Positions 53,879 through 64,000 of a stretch of DNA of 64,000 nt are shown here, in pieces; positions within the stretch are counted from its first letter, which is position 1; each line of letters begins with the position of its first letter. The translations under genes were made by a program, and so were the position numbers. Source of the DNA: Halorussus sp. MSC15.2 (GTDB lineage Archaea; Halobacteriota; Halobacteria; Halobacteriales; Haladaptataceae); the NCBI RefSeq assembly GCF_010747475.1, contig NZ_VSLZ01000002.1, positions 744,001 through 808,000 of the forward strand. The letters are read 5' to 3'. The notes under the pieces are model-generated. The model had not been told where the DNA came from, ran no database searches, and saw nothing but the letters and a program-made list of their open reading frames with translations.

Positions 53879-53969
53879 GGTACGTGCGCTCGCGGCTGCC
53901 GCAGACAGAGTACAGAGAGGAACTCCCGGTATCGGACGGTTTTTGCGCCCGACGTGCGTAGTTCCGGTC

Positions 53970-55070
53970 ATGCGAACCATCGGCGTCGTCGTCAATCCCA
54001 TCGCCGGAATGGGCGGCCGAGTAGGGTTGAAAGGCACCGACGGGAAGGTGGACGAAGCCCGCGAGCGCGGTGCGGAGGCGCGCGCCCCCGACCGCGCCGT
54101 CACGGCCCTGCGCGCGCTGGCCGAGCGCGTCGATTCCGAGGACGTCGAACTCCTGACCTACCGCGGCGAGATGGGTGAGCGCGAGGCCCGGGACGCGGGA
54201 CTCGACCCCCGTGTCGTCGGCGGTCCCGGGGTCGAAGATACGACCGCCGAGAGCGCCGCCACGACCGCCGCGGACACCCGCGCGGCGGTCCGGCGATTCG
54301 TCGCCGAGGAGGCGGACTTGATACTGTTCGTCGGCGGCGACGGGACCGCGGTGGACGTGGCCGAAACGCTGAACGAAGAAGGGGCCGAGATTCCGATGCT
54401 GGGCGTTCCGGCGGGCGTGAAGGTCTACTCCGCGGTCTTCGCGGTCACGCCCGAGGCCGCGGGCCGGGTCGCCGCCGACTTCGACCGGTCAGAGACCCGC
54501 GAAGTCAACGACATCGACGAGGACGCCTACCGCGACGGCGAGGTCAGGGCCGAACTGAAGGCGGTGGCCGAGGTGCCCGTCGCGGAAGACCTCCAGTCGA
54601 GCAAGCAGGTCGGCGGCGGCACCGTCGAGAGTCTCGCCCTCGGAGTCGCGGAGGATGCCCGAGCGGACGAGGGTGCGACGTACGTTCTCGGACCGGGTGG
54701 CACCGTGGGCGCGGTGAAATCCGAACTCGGCTTCGAGGGGTCGCCGCTCGGGGTTGACGTGTGGCGCGACGGGGAGGTTCTCGCGGCCGACGCCAGCGCG
54801 GACGAGATACTGGCGCACCTCGGCGAGCGGAACGTCGTCGTGGTGTCGCCCATCGGCGGGCAGGGGTTCGTCTTCGGCCGCGGAAACGACCAGATTTCGC
54901 CCGCGGTGATTCGTCGCTCGGACGTGGAGGTCGTCGCCTCGAAGCCGAAACTCGACGGTATCGGTGTCCTCCGCGTCGATACCGGCGACGACGAGGTGGA
55001 CGACTCCCTGCGCGGGTGGCGGAAGGTGCGTGTCGGTCGGTTCGAGCGCCGGATGATGAAGGTCGTTTAA
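53970..55070 (+). CDS. NAD-kinase-like (ATP-NAD kinase/AcoX-type) protein
   Basis: 366 residues. IGVVVNPIAGMGGRVGLKGTDG (4-25), LILFVGGDGTAVDVAETL (about 117-134) and LGVPAGVKVYSAVFAVTPEAAG mark the NAD kinase/diacylglycerol kinase-like fold; C-terminal part has VLGPGGTVGAVKSELG. Similar to AcoX-type ATP-NAD kinase group found beside acetoin genes, but no such genes are here. Start at 53970. Substrate unproved. Confidence 0.85.
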   Translation: MRTIGVVVNPIAGMGGRVGLKGTDGKVDEARERGAEARAPDRAVTALRALAERVDSEDVELLTYRGEMGEREARDAGLDPRVVGGPGVEDTTAESAATTAADTRAAVRRFVAEEADLILFVGGDGTAVDVAETLNEEGAEIPMLGVPAGVKVYSAVFAVTPEAAGRVAADFDRSETREVNDIDEDAYRDGEVRAELKAVAEVPVAEDLQSSKQVGGGTVESLALGVAEDARADEGATYVLGPGGTVGAVKSELGFEGSPLGVDVWRDGEVLAADASADEILAHLGERNVVVVSPIGGQGFVFGRGNDQISPAVIRRSDVEVVASKPKLDGIGVLRVDTGDDEVDDSLRGWRKVRVGRFERRMMKVV

Positions 55071-55127
55071 GGGACACTAATCGACTCCTAGTGAAGTTTA
55101 AGGTCATGGGGGGTCGAGAGGACACAC

Positions 55128-56156
55128 ATGGAAACCCGAAAGGTACAGCGGTTGGGTCCCTCGACGCTGGCGATGACCCTGCCAGCGGAGTGGGCGTCGG
55201 AGAACAACGTCGAGAAGGGCGACGAGGTCTCGCTGCGCATGGGCGGGAAGGGGACGCTGACCGTCCTGCCGGAGTCGGCCCACACCGAGGAGTCCGAAGC
55301 CGTCATCCACGCCGAGAATCTGGACGCGGACGCGGTCGAGCGGGCCATCGTCGCCCAGTACGTCCTCGGACGGCGAGTCATCCACGTCGAGAGCGAGGAG
55401 ACGCTGGAGAGCGCCCACATCAACGCGGTGTACAAGGCCGAGACCCAACTGATGGGTCTCGGGGTGGTCGAGGAGACGCCCGACAGCATCGCCATCCGGT
55501 GTTCGGTCGACCCCGAGGACTTCAGCCTCGACAACCTGCTCGAACGCCTCGAAAATACCGGTTCGACCATGCGCGGCGAGGCGGTCAAGGCGCTCGCGCA
55601 CGGCAACCCGGACCTCGCCGAACGCGCGTTGAATCGGGAGCGACAGGCCAACAAGATTTTCGTCCTGTTGCTGCGCCTCATCTTCACGGCCTACCAGAAT
55701 CCGACGCTCGCCCGGGCCGTGGACCTCGACAGCGGGTTCCCGCTCATCGGCTACCGGTCCATCGCCAAGAACCTCGAACTCACCGCGGACAACGCCGAGG
55801 ACATCGCCGAAATCGCGCTCGAAGCGGAGGGCCACACGCTCGAAGTGGACGGCCAGACGATGCGCCGCATCCGGGAGTTCACCGACCAAGTGGACGAGAT
55901 TACCGCGAAGGCGGTTCAGGCCGCGGTCGAACGCGACTACGACAAGACCCTCGAAGTCCGGACGCTGTTCCACGAAATCGGCGACCGAGAGAGCGAGATT
56001 CTCTCCGACCTGCCGGAGATGGACAACGACGCCCTGCTGGCGGTCCGCGAGGTGCTGGTCAGCCTCCAGCAGACCGCGCAGTACGCCATGCGGAACGCCG
56101 AAATCGCGGCCAACCTCGCGCTGAACGAGGAGAGCGAACACACGACCATCAACTGA
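55128..56156 (+). CDS. AbrB-PhoU domain regulator
   Basis: 342 residues. N-terminal SpoVT/AbrB DNA-binding domain (METRKVQRLGPSTLAMTLPAEWASENNVEKGDEV, 1-35 and following) fused to two PhoU-like helical units (RLENTGSTMRGEAVKALAHGNPDLAERALNRERQANKI and later HEIGDRESEIL). Typical of archaeal phosphate-uptake regulators. No pst genes adjacent. Confidence 0.9.
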   Translation: METRKVQRLGPSTLAMTLPAEWASENNVEKGDEVSLRMGGKGTLTVLPESAHTEESEAVIHAENLDADAVERAIVAQYVLGRRVIHVESEETLESAHINAVYKAETQLMGLGVVEETPDSIAIRCSVDPEDFSLDNLLERLENTGSTMRGEAVKALAHGNPDLAERALNRERQANKIFVLLLRLIFTAYQNPTLARAVDLDSGFPLIGYRSIAKNLELTADNAEDIAEIALEAEGHTLEVDGQTMRRIREFTDQVDEITAKAVQAAVERDYDKTLEVRTLFHEIGDRESEILSDLPEMDNDALLAVREVLVSLQQTAQYAMRNAEIAANLALNEESEHTTIN

Positions 56157-56270
56157 CCGGTCTCTTTTCGGCGGTCGCTGCTCGGTCTCGCCCACGGGAC
56201 TCGACCGTCCTCCGGCGGGGGACTCCGACTCGGCAACAATCGCTATCACGTCGGGGACGCAAGCGTTTGT

Positions 56271-56444
56271 ATGGGTATCGTCGACTCGCTCAAGCGGATG
56301 GTGACTTCGGACGGCGAAACCGGCGTCGAACTGAAGTGTACCGAGTGCGGCGAGACGTTCGAGCGGCCGCTCGACCACTGTCCGAACTGCGGGTCCGACG
56401 ACGTGAAGGAGGTCGGTGGATTCGACATGCGACCGGACACGTAA
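56271..56444 (+). CDS. Small CPxCG-type zinc-ribbon protein
   Basis: 57 residues: MGIVDSLKRMVTSDG then C23/C26 (KCTECG) and C37/C40 (CPNCG). One zinc ribbon. Haloarchaeal proteins of this type often regulate transcription or translation. Too short for most ORF lists; ends 3 bases from the kinase stop on the other strand. Confidence 0.82.
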   Translation: MGIVDSLKRMVTSDGETGVELKCTECGETFERPLDHCPNCGSDDVKEVGGFDMRPDT

Positions 56445-56447
56445 CCT

Positions 56448-57551
56448 CTACACGCCGAACGCACCCGCTTCGTCCGTCGTCACCTCGAAGCGCGCACCCC
56501 CGTCCGTACTCTCGGTCACGTCGATGCTCCAGCCGTGAGCCTCCACGATAGCCTCGACTACCGCGAGTCCGTAGCCGGTCCCGTCGGACGCGCTCGAACG
56601 CCCGAACTCGAACACCGCCTCCCGGTCGCCGGTGGGAATTCCGTCGCCGTCGTCTTCGACGTAGAACCCGCCAGCATCGAGGAGACCGACGCGGACGGTT
56701 CCGACAGCGCCACCGTGTTCGACGGCGTTCCGGAAGAGGTTCTCGAACGTACGCTGGAGTCGGTTCGCGTCGGCCTCGAAGTGACCGTTCGTGACCACGC
56801 TGAGTGTCGTTTCACCGGTCGGAACGGTTCCCCACGCCGACTCTGCGACCGACTGCAAACCGACTGTATCAGTTTGTTCGACGGTCTTCCCGTGACGGGC
56901 CAGCGACAACGTCTCGGTGACGAGCGTATCCATACGGTCGTGAGCGCGCTCGACGGCCTCGAAGTGCTCCTCGTCGCCGGTCTCGCGGGCCAACCCCAGG
57001 TGCCCGGCGGCGACGTTGAGCGGGTTGCGGAGGTCGTGACTCACGATACCTGCGAACTGGTTCAGACGCTCGTTCTGGGACTCCAACTTGGCAGTCTGGC
57101 GGTCTAACCGCTGGTTTCGCTCCTCCAGTCGCGCGGTCAGTCGCTTCAGTTTCTCGTTCTGGCGGCGGAGTCGGAGATACAGTCCAGTCAACACCGCGTT
57201 CCCCGTCGCGCCGATGGCCACGAGATTTAGCGTCGGGTATCCGTTCATCTTCGGAATCGGACCGCCGAGACTGATGACGAACACGAGCCAGAAGTCGATG
57301 AGGACGAACAGCGCAGCGCCTCCCACCAGTCCGAGCGACACGATTCCCACGTCGCGTCCCGCGACTCCTCGACGCCGAAGGAAGACGCCGAAACCGACGA
57401 GTACCAACGCTAGCAGAGCGGGAAGCGCTCGCTCGACTCCGTTCACCGCCATGCTGCCCGACGCCGTCAGCAAGTCCGCCACCACGACGACCAACAGGAG
57501 ACATCCCAGAGCGGTAACGGACCACTGCAGGACGGTCTCACGACTACTCAT
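56448..57551 (-). CDS. Membrane histidine kinase
   Basis: 367 residues. Four hydrophobic segments in the first 130 residues, a coiled-coil linker (NEKLKRLTARLEERNQRLDRQ) and then HisKA with His172 (GIVSHDLRNPLN). HATPase: NLFRNAVEHGG (N box), VEDDGDGIP (G1) and GTGYGLAVVEAIVEAHG (G2). No receiver or regulator gene adjacent, so an orphan kinase, typical of haloarchaea. Confidence 0.9.
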   Translation of the reverse strand: MSSRETVLQWSVTALGCLLLVVVVADLLTASGSMAVNGVERALPALLALVLVGFGVFLRRRGVAGRDVGIVSLGLVGGAALFVLIDFWLVFVISLGGPIPKMNGYPTLNLVAIGATGNAVLTGLYLRLRRQNEKLKRLTARLEERNQRLDRQTAKLESQNERLNQFAGIVSHDLRNPLNVAAGHLGLARETGDEEHFEAVERAHDRMDTLVTETLSLARHGKTVEQTDTVGLQSVAESAWGTVPTGETTLSVVTNGHFEADANRLQRTFENLFRNAVEHGGAVGTVRVGLLDAGGFYVEDDGDGIPTGDREAVFEFGRSSASDGTGYGLAVVEAIVEAHGWSIDVTESTDGGARFEVTTDEAGAFGV

Positions 57552-57660
57552 ACGTGGCGGTGACGACGATTCTCCATTAAACCATTGATGAATAGTGAAA
57601 GTTGTCGATAATATACGATTCCACTCTGGAACTCTACGCTTGCGGAAGCGGCCGAGCGCG

Positions 57661-58174
57661 TCAGTCCGCGCTGACTACTTCGACCTCCTCGGTATCAGCG
57701 TCGGATTCCTCGCTCGTCTCTGCGGTCTTTTCGGCTGTCAGGGGGTTCCGGCGCGTGATACCGCAGTCGAAGGCCGGATGCTCGGCGAAGTGGCGCACCA
57801 GCATGTGGCGGCGCGACCCCGTGATTCCGGTCCGACCGACGTCGTCGGCCGTGAACTCGTCGGGGAGTCGGTCGAACAGTCGGCGCAGGACCCCGAAGCT
57901 CTCGAACACCTTCGAGTTACCCGCCGAATCCGCACCCCTCCGTGCGACTTCGTAGCTCCCGTCTTCGCGGTGGACGCCCGCGGTCCGGAAGAACTCCCGT
58001 CGCCGAGTCAGCGCGTCACCGACCGCCTCCTGCAGGTCGGTAGCCTCGTCTCTACTCAGTTCGTAGTCGTGGCCGTCGACCGCCAGAACTATCGATTCAC
58101 CGTCTCGTCGGATCGATACGTCGTTCTCATCGCCCGAGAAGAACTCGATCAGGAGCGTCTACACTCCGTGTCAT
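57661..58174 (-). pseudogene. Conserved haloarchaeal protein, start region frameshifted
   Basis: The main frame runs from about 58160 to 57661 (VSIRRDGESIVLAVDGHDYELSR, then TGITGSRRHMLVRHFAEHPAFDC and an acidic tail) but has no ATG/GTG until 57909 (GTG). An ATG at 58174 starts another frame (MTRSV...) that joins the main frame if one base is removed near 58160. A TTTATA lies about 30 bases before that ATG, supporting it as the leaderless start. No known function. Confidence 0.65.
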
Positions 58175-58256
58175 ACGAACGTATCTCACGTTGCCGGGTA
58201 TAAAATTCTATCGACGGGTACGAATTTCTGCGCTCGCCGTCGTCGTCCCCGTGTCG

Positions 58257-59438
58257 TCATCGAACGTCGGACAGGTCTCGCGAGAGGAGTCCGTCGTCGG
58301 TGGTCGTGGTCTCACCGGCGGACGTGGTGGTCTCGCTTCCGCCCGAGTCGGTCGTCGTCTCGTCCGCTGTCGTCGCGGTTCCGCCGTCCGAGGCCGTCGT
58401 GGTGGTGTCGGTCGTCTCGTTCGTCCCCGTCCCGTCGCCGCCAGCGGTCGTCTCGCTGGTGTTATTCGCGTCGTCGGACTCACCTTTCGTTCCGAAGATG
58501 TCCGTCTCGATGGTCTCGGTGTAGGTCATCCCGTCGAGCGGGACGCGCACCGTCTCGCCGCCCAACTCGATTTTCGCGTAGAAGTCGATGCGGAGGCGAG
58601 TTACCTGCTCGTTCTCGAGGTGCGAGACCCACCACTCGTCGAGCCGCTGGTTCCGAATCGCGGTCCGGGTCTCGATGGTCTCGGTGGTGCGGCCCTCGAC
58701 GAGGTGGCCGGTCTGACTCGACCCGTTCCCCACCGTGACGTCGTTCATCGTGATGGTGTACCCGAGTTCCGTGATGGCCATCGGGAGCCGTTTGGCGTTG
58801 TAGACCGTGAACCGCATGTCGATGGGCGTCTCGGATTTCGTGACCTCGCCCCACCGAGCGCTGGTCTCGTTGACGTAGCCGACCGGGTCCGAGACCAGCG
58901 GTTGGCTCGCGTTGATGGGTCGGGTCTCCGTGGAGTTGAACTGCGAGATGATGTCCGTGGAAACCTGTCGTTTCACGGGCGGGGCTTGGACCGTCCGGCC
59001 GAGGGTGTTCGAGCGAACGGAGGCGTCTACCCGGAGCGTCGTCTGCTCACCGTTCCGGACGTGACTCGCCCACCACGTCGGAATCTTGTCGTTTCTCATC
59101 CGCGTGCTGAACTCGACGGTGTTGTTCCCGCTGTCGAACGAGAGACCGTTTTTGGTCCCGGACGCCATCGCTACGTCGTTCATCCGCACGTCGTAGCGCA
59201 CCGACACGCCGCCGAGATTGACGCCCACCGGGTTCGGGTTTTCGACCACGAGTTCGGTCCGAATCTCGGTCGTCTCGTCGGTCACGTTGCCGAAACTGTT
59301 CTGCGTGCTGGTGACGCTCGGCGTCCCGAGGACGCCCAGCGTGAGACCGCCGCCGACCACGACACCGACGGTCAGCAGTAGTGTCAACAGGACACGTAGC
59401 TTACTCCCCAGAAACGCCGACTTTAACATCCCCGCCAT
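58257..59438 (-). CDS. LEA14-like (WHy-domain) protein
   Basis: 393 residues. An N-terminal TM (VLLTLLLTVGVVVGGGLTLGVLG), then two LEA14/WHy repeats: TELVVENPNPVGVNLGGVSVRYDVRMNDV (about 60-89) and MRFTVYNAKRLPMAITELGYTITMNDV. The C-terminal 75 residues are Thr/Asp/Gly-rich disordered. Desiccation/osmotic stress-type protein; role here unknown. Confidence 0.85.
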   Translation of the reverse strand: MAGMLKSAFLGSKLRVLLTLLLTVGVVVGGGLTLGVLGTPSVTSTQNSFGNVTDETTEIRTELVVENPNPVGVNLGGVSVRYDVRMNDVAMASGTKNGLSFDSGNNTVEFSTRMRNDKIPTWWASHVRNGEQTTLRVDASVRSNTLGRTVQAPPVKRQVSTDIISQFNSTETRPINASQPLVSDPVGYVNETSARWGEVTKSETPIDMRFTVYNAKRLPMAITELGYTITMNDVTVGNGSSQTGHLVEGRTTETIETRTAIRNQRLDEWWVSHLENEQVTRLRIDFYAKIELGGETVRVPLDGMTYTETIETDIFGTKGESDDANNTSETTAGGDGTGTNETTDTTTTASDGGTATTADETTTDSGGSETTTSAGETTTTDDGLLSRDLSDVR

Positions 59439-59527
59439 ACCCGGTAGCCGTCGCTGGGTCGGGTAAAAGCTACCGACACCGACTCGGAGTAGAATGAACT
59501 AAGTTGCGGCCGCGGGAAACGCCGGGT

Positions 59528-59713
59528 ATGGCCGAAACTGAGACGGTTGCGAGCGACAAGGGTATCGGACTCGCCACGCTGTTCACGCTGCTGGCGGGCG
59601 GGGCCACTATCGCGATGTTCGTCGCACCGGGCACTGAACTCGCCGCGTGGGGTTTCGCCGCCGCCGTGACCGCCGGCGTCCTCGCCGTCGCCGCGGTCCA
59701 CATCTACTGGTAG
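59528..59713 (+). CDS. Small two-TM membrane protein
   Basis: 61 residues, MAETETVASDKGIG and two hydrophobic segments (LATLFTLLAGGATIAMFVA; WGFAAAVTAGVLAVAAVHIYW). Haloarchaeal conserved small membrane protein; starts at 59528. Confidence 0.72.
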   Translation: MAETETVASDKGIGLATLFTLLAGGATIAMFVAPGTELAAWGFAAAVTAGVLAVAAVHIYW

Positions 59714-59818
59714 TAACGGGGTGTTCCACGTCGTCACTGGCACGTTGGTCGCCGCGGTAAGTGATTCAATTTTGCCGGGAAATCGTTAAGGGTCCTAATC
59801 CCCTAGACGGTGTTGAAG

Positions 59819-60043
59819 ATGACCGACTACACCGACGAAGAGCGACGAATCGTCGCGTATCTCCGCGAGAGCGTCTCCAAAGGCGAGCGCTACTTCCGCT
59901 CGAAGAACATCGCCGAACAGCTCGGTCTCTCGTCCAAGCAAGTCGGTGTCAGACTCCCGGAACTCGCAGAGAAGACCGAAGAGGTGGACATCGAGAAGTG
60001 GGGGCGGGCGCGCTCCACCACTTGGAAGGTCACGCCGGGCTAG
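59819..60043 (+). CDS. Small winged-helix protein (DUF7123-like)
   Basis: 74 residues: TDEERRIVAYLRESVSKGERYFRSKNIAEQLGLSSKQVGVRLPELAEKTEEVD, a compact winged helix, then IEKWGRARSTTWKVTP. Haloarchaeal DNA-binding protein likely. Starts ATG 59819. Confidence 0.78.
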   Translation: MTDYTDEERRIVAYLRESVSKGERYFRSKNIAEQLGLSSKQVGVRLPELAEKTEEVDIEKWGRARSTTWKVTPG

Positions 60044-60132
60044 TTCGGGGTGGAGCCGATGGATAGGATGGTCCGGGGCGGAAGCGACGGGAGGTCCGGC
60101 GGGTTTTTGACACCGCGGTCCGAACTACACGT

Positions 60133-60555
60133 ATGACAGTCCGGGTAGAGCGAACGTTCGATTTAGCGGTCTCGCCGGAGAACGTGTGGAACTTCATCGC
60201 GGACCCGGAGAAACGCGCGAGCGTCATCAGCGTGGTCTCGGACTACGAGCAGACTGGTGAGAACACGTCTATCTGGCACATCGAACTTCCGATTCCGTTC
60301 CTCGACAGGACCGTCCCCGTCGAGACCGAGGACGTGGAGCGCGACCCGCCGCGCTACGTGAAGTTCGTGGGGCGGTCGTCGGCCCTCCGCGTAACCGGTG
60401 AACACGAGATTCAGGAAACCGAGAACGGGAGCCGACTGGTCAACCGATTCACCGTCGAGGGACGGGTCCCCGGCATCGAACGTTACTTCAAGAAGAATCT
60501 CGATGAGGAACTCGACAACCTCGAAACGGCGCTTCGAGGGGAGGCGACGGCATGA
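60133..60555 (+). CDS. SRPBCC/CoxG-family protein
   Basis: 140 residues of the START/Bet v1-like SRPBCC superfamily: VRVERTFDLAVSPENVWNFIADPEKRASVI (3-32), central beta strands and C-terminal helix (FKKNLDEELDNLETALRG). Usually binds a hydrophobic ligand. Its stop overlaps the nitrilase start by 4 bases, so co-translation. Confidence 0.82.
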   Translation: MTVRVERTFDLAVSPENVWNFIADPEKRASVISVVSDYEQTGENTSIWHIELPIPFLDRTVPVETEDVERDPPRYVKFVGRSSALRVTGEHEIQETENGSRLVNRFTVEGRVPGIERYFKKNLDEELDNLETALRGEATA

Positions 60556-61355
60556 GAATCGCGCTCGCGCAACTCGACATCGAAGGCGGGGCGGTGGAGG
60601 ACAACTGCGAACGCGCCGAGGCGGCCATCGCCGAGGCCGCCGACGAGGGTGCGGACCTCGTTTCGCTCCCCGAGATTTTCAACGTGGGCTACTTCTCGTT
60701 CGACACCTACCGACGCGCGGCCGAACCCGTCGAAGGACCCACGCTCACTCGTATCGCAGACACCGCACGCGAACACGATATCGGCGTGCTCGCGGGAAGC
60801 ATCGTCGAGGACCTCGCCCGGACCGAGAGCGTCGAGACGCCCGCCGACGAGGGACTCGCCAACACCTCCGTCTTCTTCGACCGGGACGGCGAGCGACTCG
60901 CGGTCTACCGCAAACACCACCTGTTCGGCTACGAGTCGGCGGAGGCCCAGATGCTCGTGGCCGGCGAGAGCCTCGGTATCGCCGAGTTCGAGGGTGCGAC
61001 GGTCGGGATGACGACCTGCTACGACCTCCGATTCCCCGAACTCTACCGCTCGATAGCGGCCGAAGGCGCCGACCTCGTGCTGGTCCCGAGCGCGTGGCCG
61101 TACCCCCGCGTCGAACACTGGAAACTCCTGCCGCGCGCCCGTGCGGTCGAGAACCAGTTCTTCGTGGCGACCGTCAACGGGTCGGGCGACTTCGAGGACG
61201 CGTCGCTGCTCGGTCGCTCGACGGTGTACGACCCGTGGGGCACGACGCTGGCGGGGACGGGCGACGACCCGGACCTCGTCGTGACCGACGTGGACCTCGA
61301 CCGTGTGGAGACCGTTCGCGAGGAGTTCCCGGCGTGGCACGACCGGCGGACGTAA
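60552..61355 (+). CDS. Carbon-nitrogen hydrolase (nitrilase superfamily)
   Basis: 267 residues. Catalytic triad Glu41 (LPEIFNVGYF), Lys121 (YRKHHLFGY) and Cys156 (GMTTCYDLRFPEL). Nit2/omega-amidase group is the closest by pattern. Hydrolyses an amide or nitrile; substrate unknown. Coupled to the SRPBCC gene by the 4-base overlap. Confidence 0.88.
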   Translation: MRIALAQLDIEGGAVEDNCERAEAAIAEAADEGADLVSLPEIFNVGYFSFDTYRRAAEPVEGPTLTRIADTAREHDIGVLAGSIVEDLARTESVETPADEGLANTSVFFDRDGERLAVYRKHHLFGYESAEAQMLVAGESLGIAEFEGATVGMTTCYDLRFPELYRSIAAEGADLVLVPSAWPYPRVEHWKLLPRARAVENQFFVATVNGSGDFEDASLLGRSTVYDPWGTTLAGTGDDPDLVVTDVDLDRVETVREEFPAWHDRRT

Positions 61356-61559
61356 CGTCGCGGTCGAATTATCGTTCGGACTTCCGGTAACGTAAGTTCG
61401 GCTACCGGAGTTACGCAGTCAACGAGGTGAGATGACGCGTCCAGTGACCGAGACCCGTCAATCGGTAGCAACAACGTTCTCGCTCTCTATCTCGCGGCCA
61501 CAAGAATGAAACCCCCAAAATTAATTACGCGTCGGAATAACATAGACAATAATAGGTAA

Positions 61560-62141
61560 ATGGCTAAAGCAACAACCGGTACCGCCGCTCCCGACGTGGG
61601 TGGGGAGACCCCGCCGAGTCCCTCTCGGGAGGTGATGTTCGACCTGCTCGGCAACTCGCGACGTCGGCGAGTCCTCCGGCACCTGCTGGACGAACGGGAG
61701 ATAACCCTGACCGACCTGAGCGCGCGCATCGCGGCGTGGGAGAACGACACCAGCGTCACCGACCTCTCGTCTCGCCAGCGAAAGCAAGTGTACTCGTCGC
61801 TCTACCAGACGCACATCCCGCGACTGAGCGAACACGGCATCGTCGCGTACGACGCCGACGACCGAATCGTCAGACTGACCGGCGACGCCGACCGACTCCG
61901 CCGGTTCCTCGACGTGGACGGACCCGAACGCGGCCACTTCTCGTATCAGTGGAGTCGCTACTTCCTCTGGACCGCCGTGGTCGGGAGCGCAGCCATCGCG
62001 GGGAACTGGCTCGGCACGACCCCGGCGACCCATCTCGGCACCGGCGAACTCTACGGCCTGCTCACGGTGACGTTCATGATGCTCAGCGTCTCGTTCGTGA
62101 TGGCCGTCGAGGGCCAGAAGTTGCTGGGCGTCGGCGACTGA
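61560..62141 (+). CDS. DUF7344 wHTH protein with C-terminal TM segments
   Basis: 193 residues. VMFDLLGNSRRRRVLRHLLDEREITLTDLSARIAAWEND (24-62) is the haloarchaeal wHTH, then LIDV-type linker and two TM segments (YFLWTAVVGSAAIAGNWLG; LYGLLTVTFMMLSVSFVMAV). Membrane-tethered DNA-binding protein. TTAATTAC about 40 bases before the ATG fits a TATA element. Confidence 0.82.
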   Translation: MAKATTGTAAPDVGGETPPSPSREVMFDLLGNSRRRRVLRHLLDEREITLTDLSARIAAWENDTSVTDLSSRQRKQVYSSLYQTHIPRLSEHGIVAYDADDRIVRLTGDADRLRRFLDVDGPERGHFSYQWSRYFLWTAVVGSAAIAGNWLGTTPATHLGTGELYGLLTVTFMMLSVSFVMAVEGQKLLGVGD

Positions 62142-62351
62142 CCCCGTCTCTCTTCTCGCGGTCCGAGTAGACGTTCGCCCGTAGGAGTACTATCGAACAC
62201 CGAGTCTCGCGGTAGTCAGTGGATATGGGCGCGGACCGTGCGTCCGAATCGGCGCGTCCGGACGAAACGAAAGAATCTACCCCGCTAGTCGTTGCTCGCG
62301 GGGAGATTGCTGATTAGACTTATTCGACCACGCGACGACGGGTCTCGTAGT

Positions 62352-63896
<1,545 letters not shown>

Positions 63897-63929
63897 TCAT
63901 AAGTTCTACGGGTACGGTAAAAAAGGCAT

Positions 63930-64000
63930 TCAATCGTCTCGGTCGCCGATACCCTCGGTTTCCGACGGTACGGTGTCCCCGTCTCCGATAGCGGTGTACC
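63930..64000 (-). CDS. C-terminal fragment of a gene from the right edge
   Basis: An open frame enters from the right (YTAIGDGDTVPSETEGIGDRDD) and ends in TGA at 63930-63932, 33 bases before the aldehyde dehydrogenase start. Acidic tail typical of haloarchaeal proteins; only 22-23 residues are visible. Confidence 0.4.
   Translation of the reverse strand, partial: YTAIGDGDTVPSETEGIGDRDD

Overview
The window is chromosomal DNA from a halophilic archaeon (class Halobacteria). Almost every gene is GC-rich and codes for an acidic protein. Exported proteins carry twin-arginine (Tat) signals. Archaeal information genes are present: L21e, RNA polymerase Rpb4/F, KsgA, aEF1-beta, TFE and Trm56. Many genes are leaderless, with a TATA box about 25-35 bases before the ATG. 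I cannot fix the genus from sequence alone.

Layout. 1-3.4 kb: a leftward housekeeping operon (L21e, Rpb4, DUF655, KsgA, MscS channel). 3.6-8.0 kb: a YdjM-like membrane protein, a cystathionine gamma-synthase-type PLP enzyme, a DUF433/DUF5615 toxin-antitoxin-like pair, an AT-rich orphan membrane protein, a VOC protein and a methyltransferase. 8.1-20.6 kb: an iron-acquisition block. A six-gene leftward operon (dat, bdb, iucA, iucB, iucD, iucC), in which every junction is a 4-base overlap, encodes a citrate/1,3-diaminopropane hydroxamate (schizokinen-type) siderophore. Next to it lie a Tat-lipoprotein binding protein with an aldo/keto reductase, and a glutamine-synthetase-like ligase. All three units carry the same 18-bp palindrome TTTTAGG-N4-CCTAAAA (DtxR/IdeR-like). 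A sixth, imperfect copy overlaps the start of the gene at 30818.

21-32 kb: a zinc-finger/aEF1-beta pair, SlyD-type FKBP, a HFX_2341-type regulator divergent from a MazG-like gene, a RecA/KaiC-like protein, a frameshifted MinD-like gene, a Na+/H+ antiporter, a HEWD miniprotein and two orphan ABC substrate-binding proteins. 32-40.5 kb: a DUF4397 protein, a thioesterase, a His/Gln-rich protein with an 11-histidine run, TraB plus an M50-like protease (frameshifted), MFS, PurM and DUF2797. 40.9-46.6 kb: four tandem Tat-exported subtilases followed by a small BsuPI-type protease inhibitor. The fourth subtilase lacks the oxyanion-hole Asn.

46.6-64 kb: arylamine N-acetyltransferase, Trm56, a 5'-nucleotidase-like enzyme, the TFE/DUF2110/DUF5803 operon, a CinA-type domain, a Gln/Met-rich four-cysteine helical protein, a NAD-kinase-like protein, an AbrB-PhoU regulator, a histidine kinase, an LEA14-like protein, small wHTH and membrane proteins, a nitrilase and an aldehyde dehydrogenase.

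Four genes (near 25.6, 36.2, 51.7 and 58.2 kb) each show a single-base frameshift in otherwise well-preserved sequence. This looks more like sequence error than decay and should be checked before these genes are called dead. I saw no tRNA, rRNA, CRISPR array or insertion sequence.
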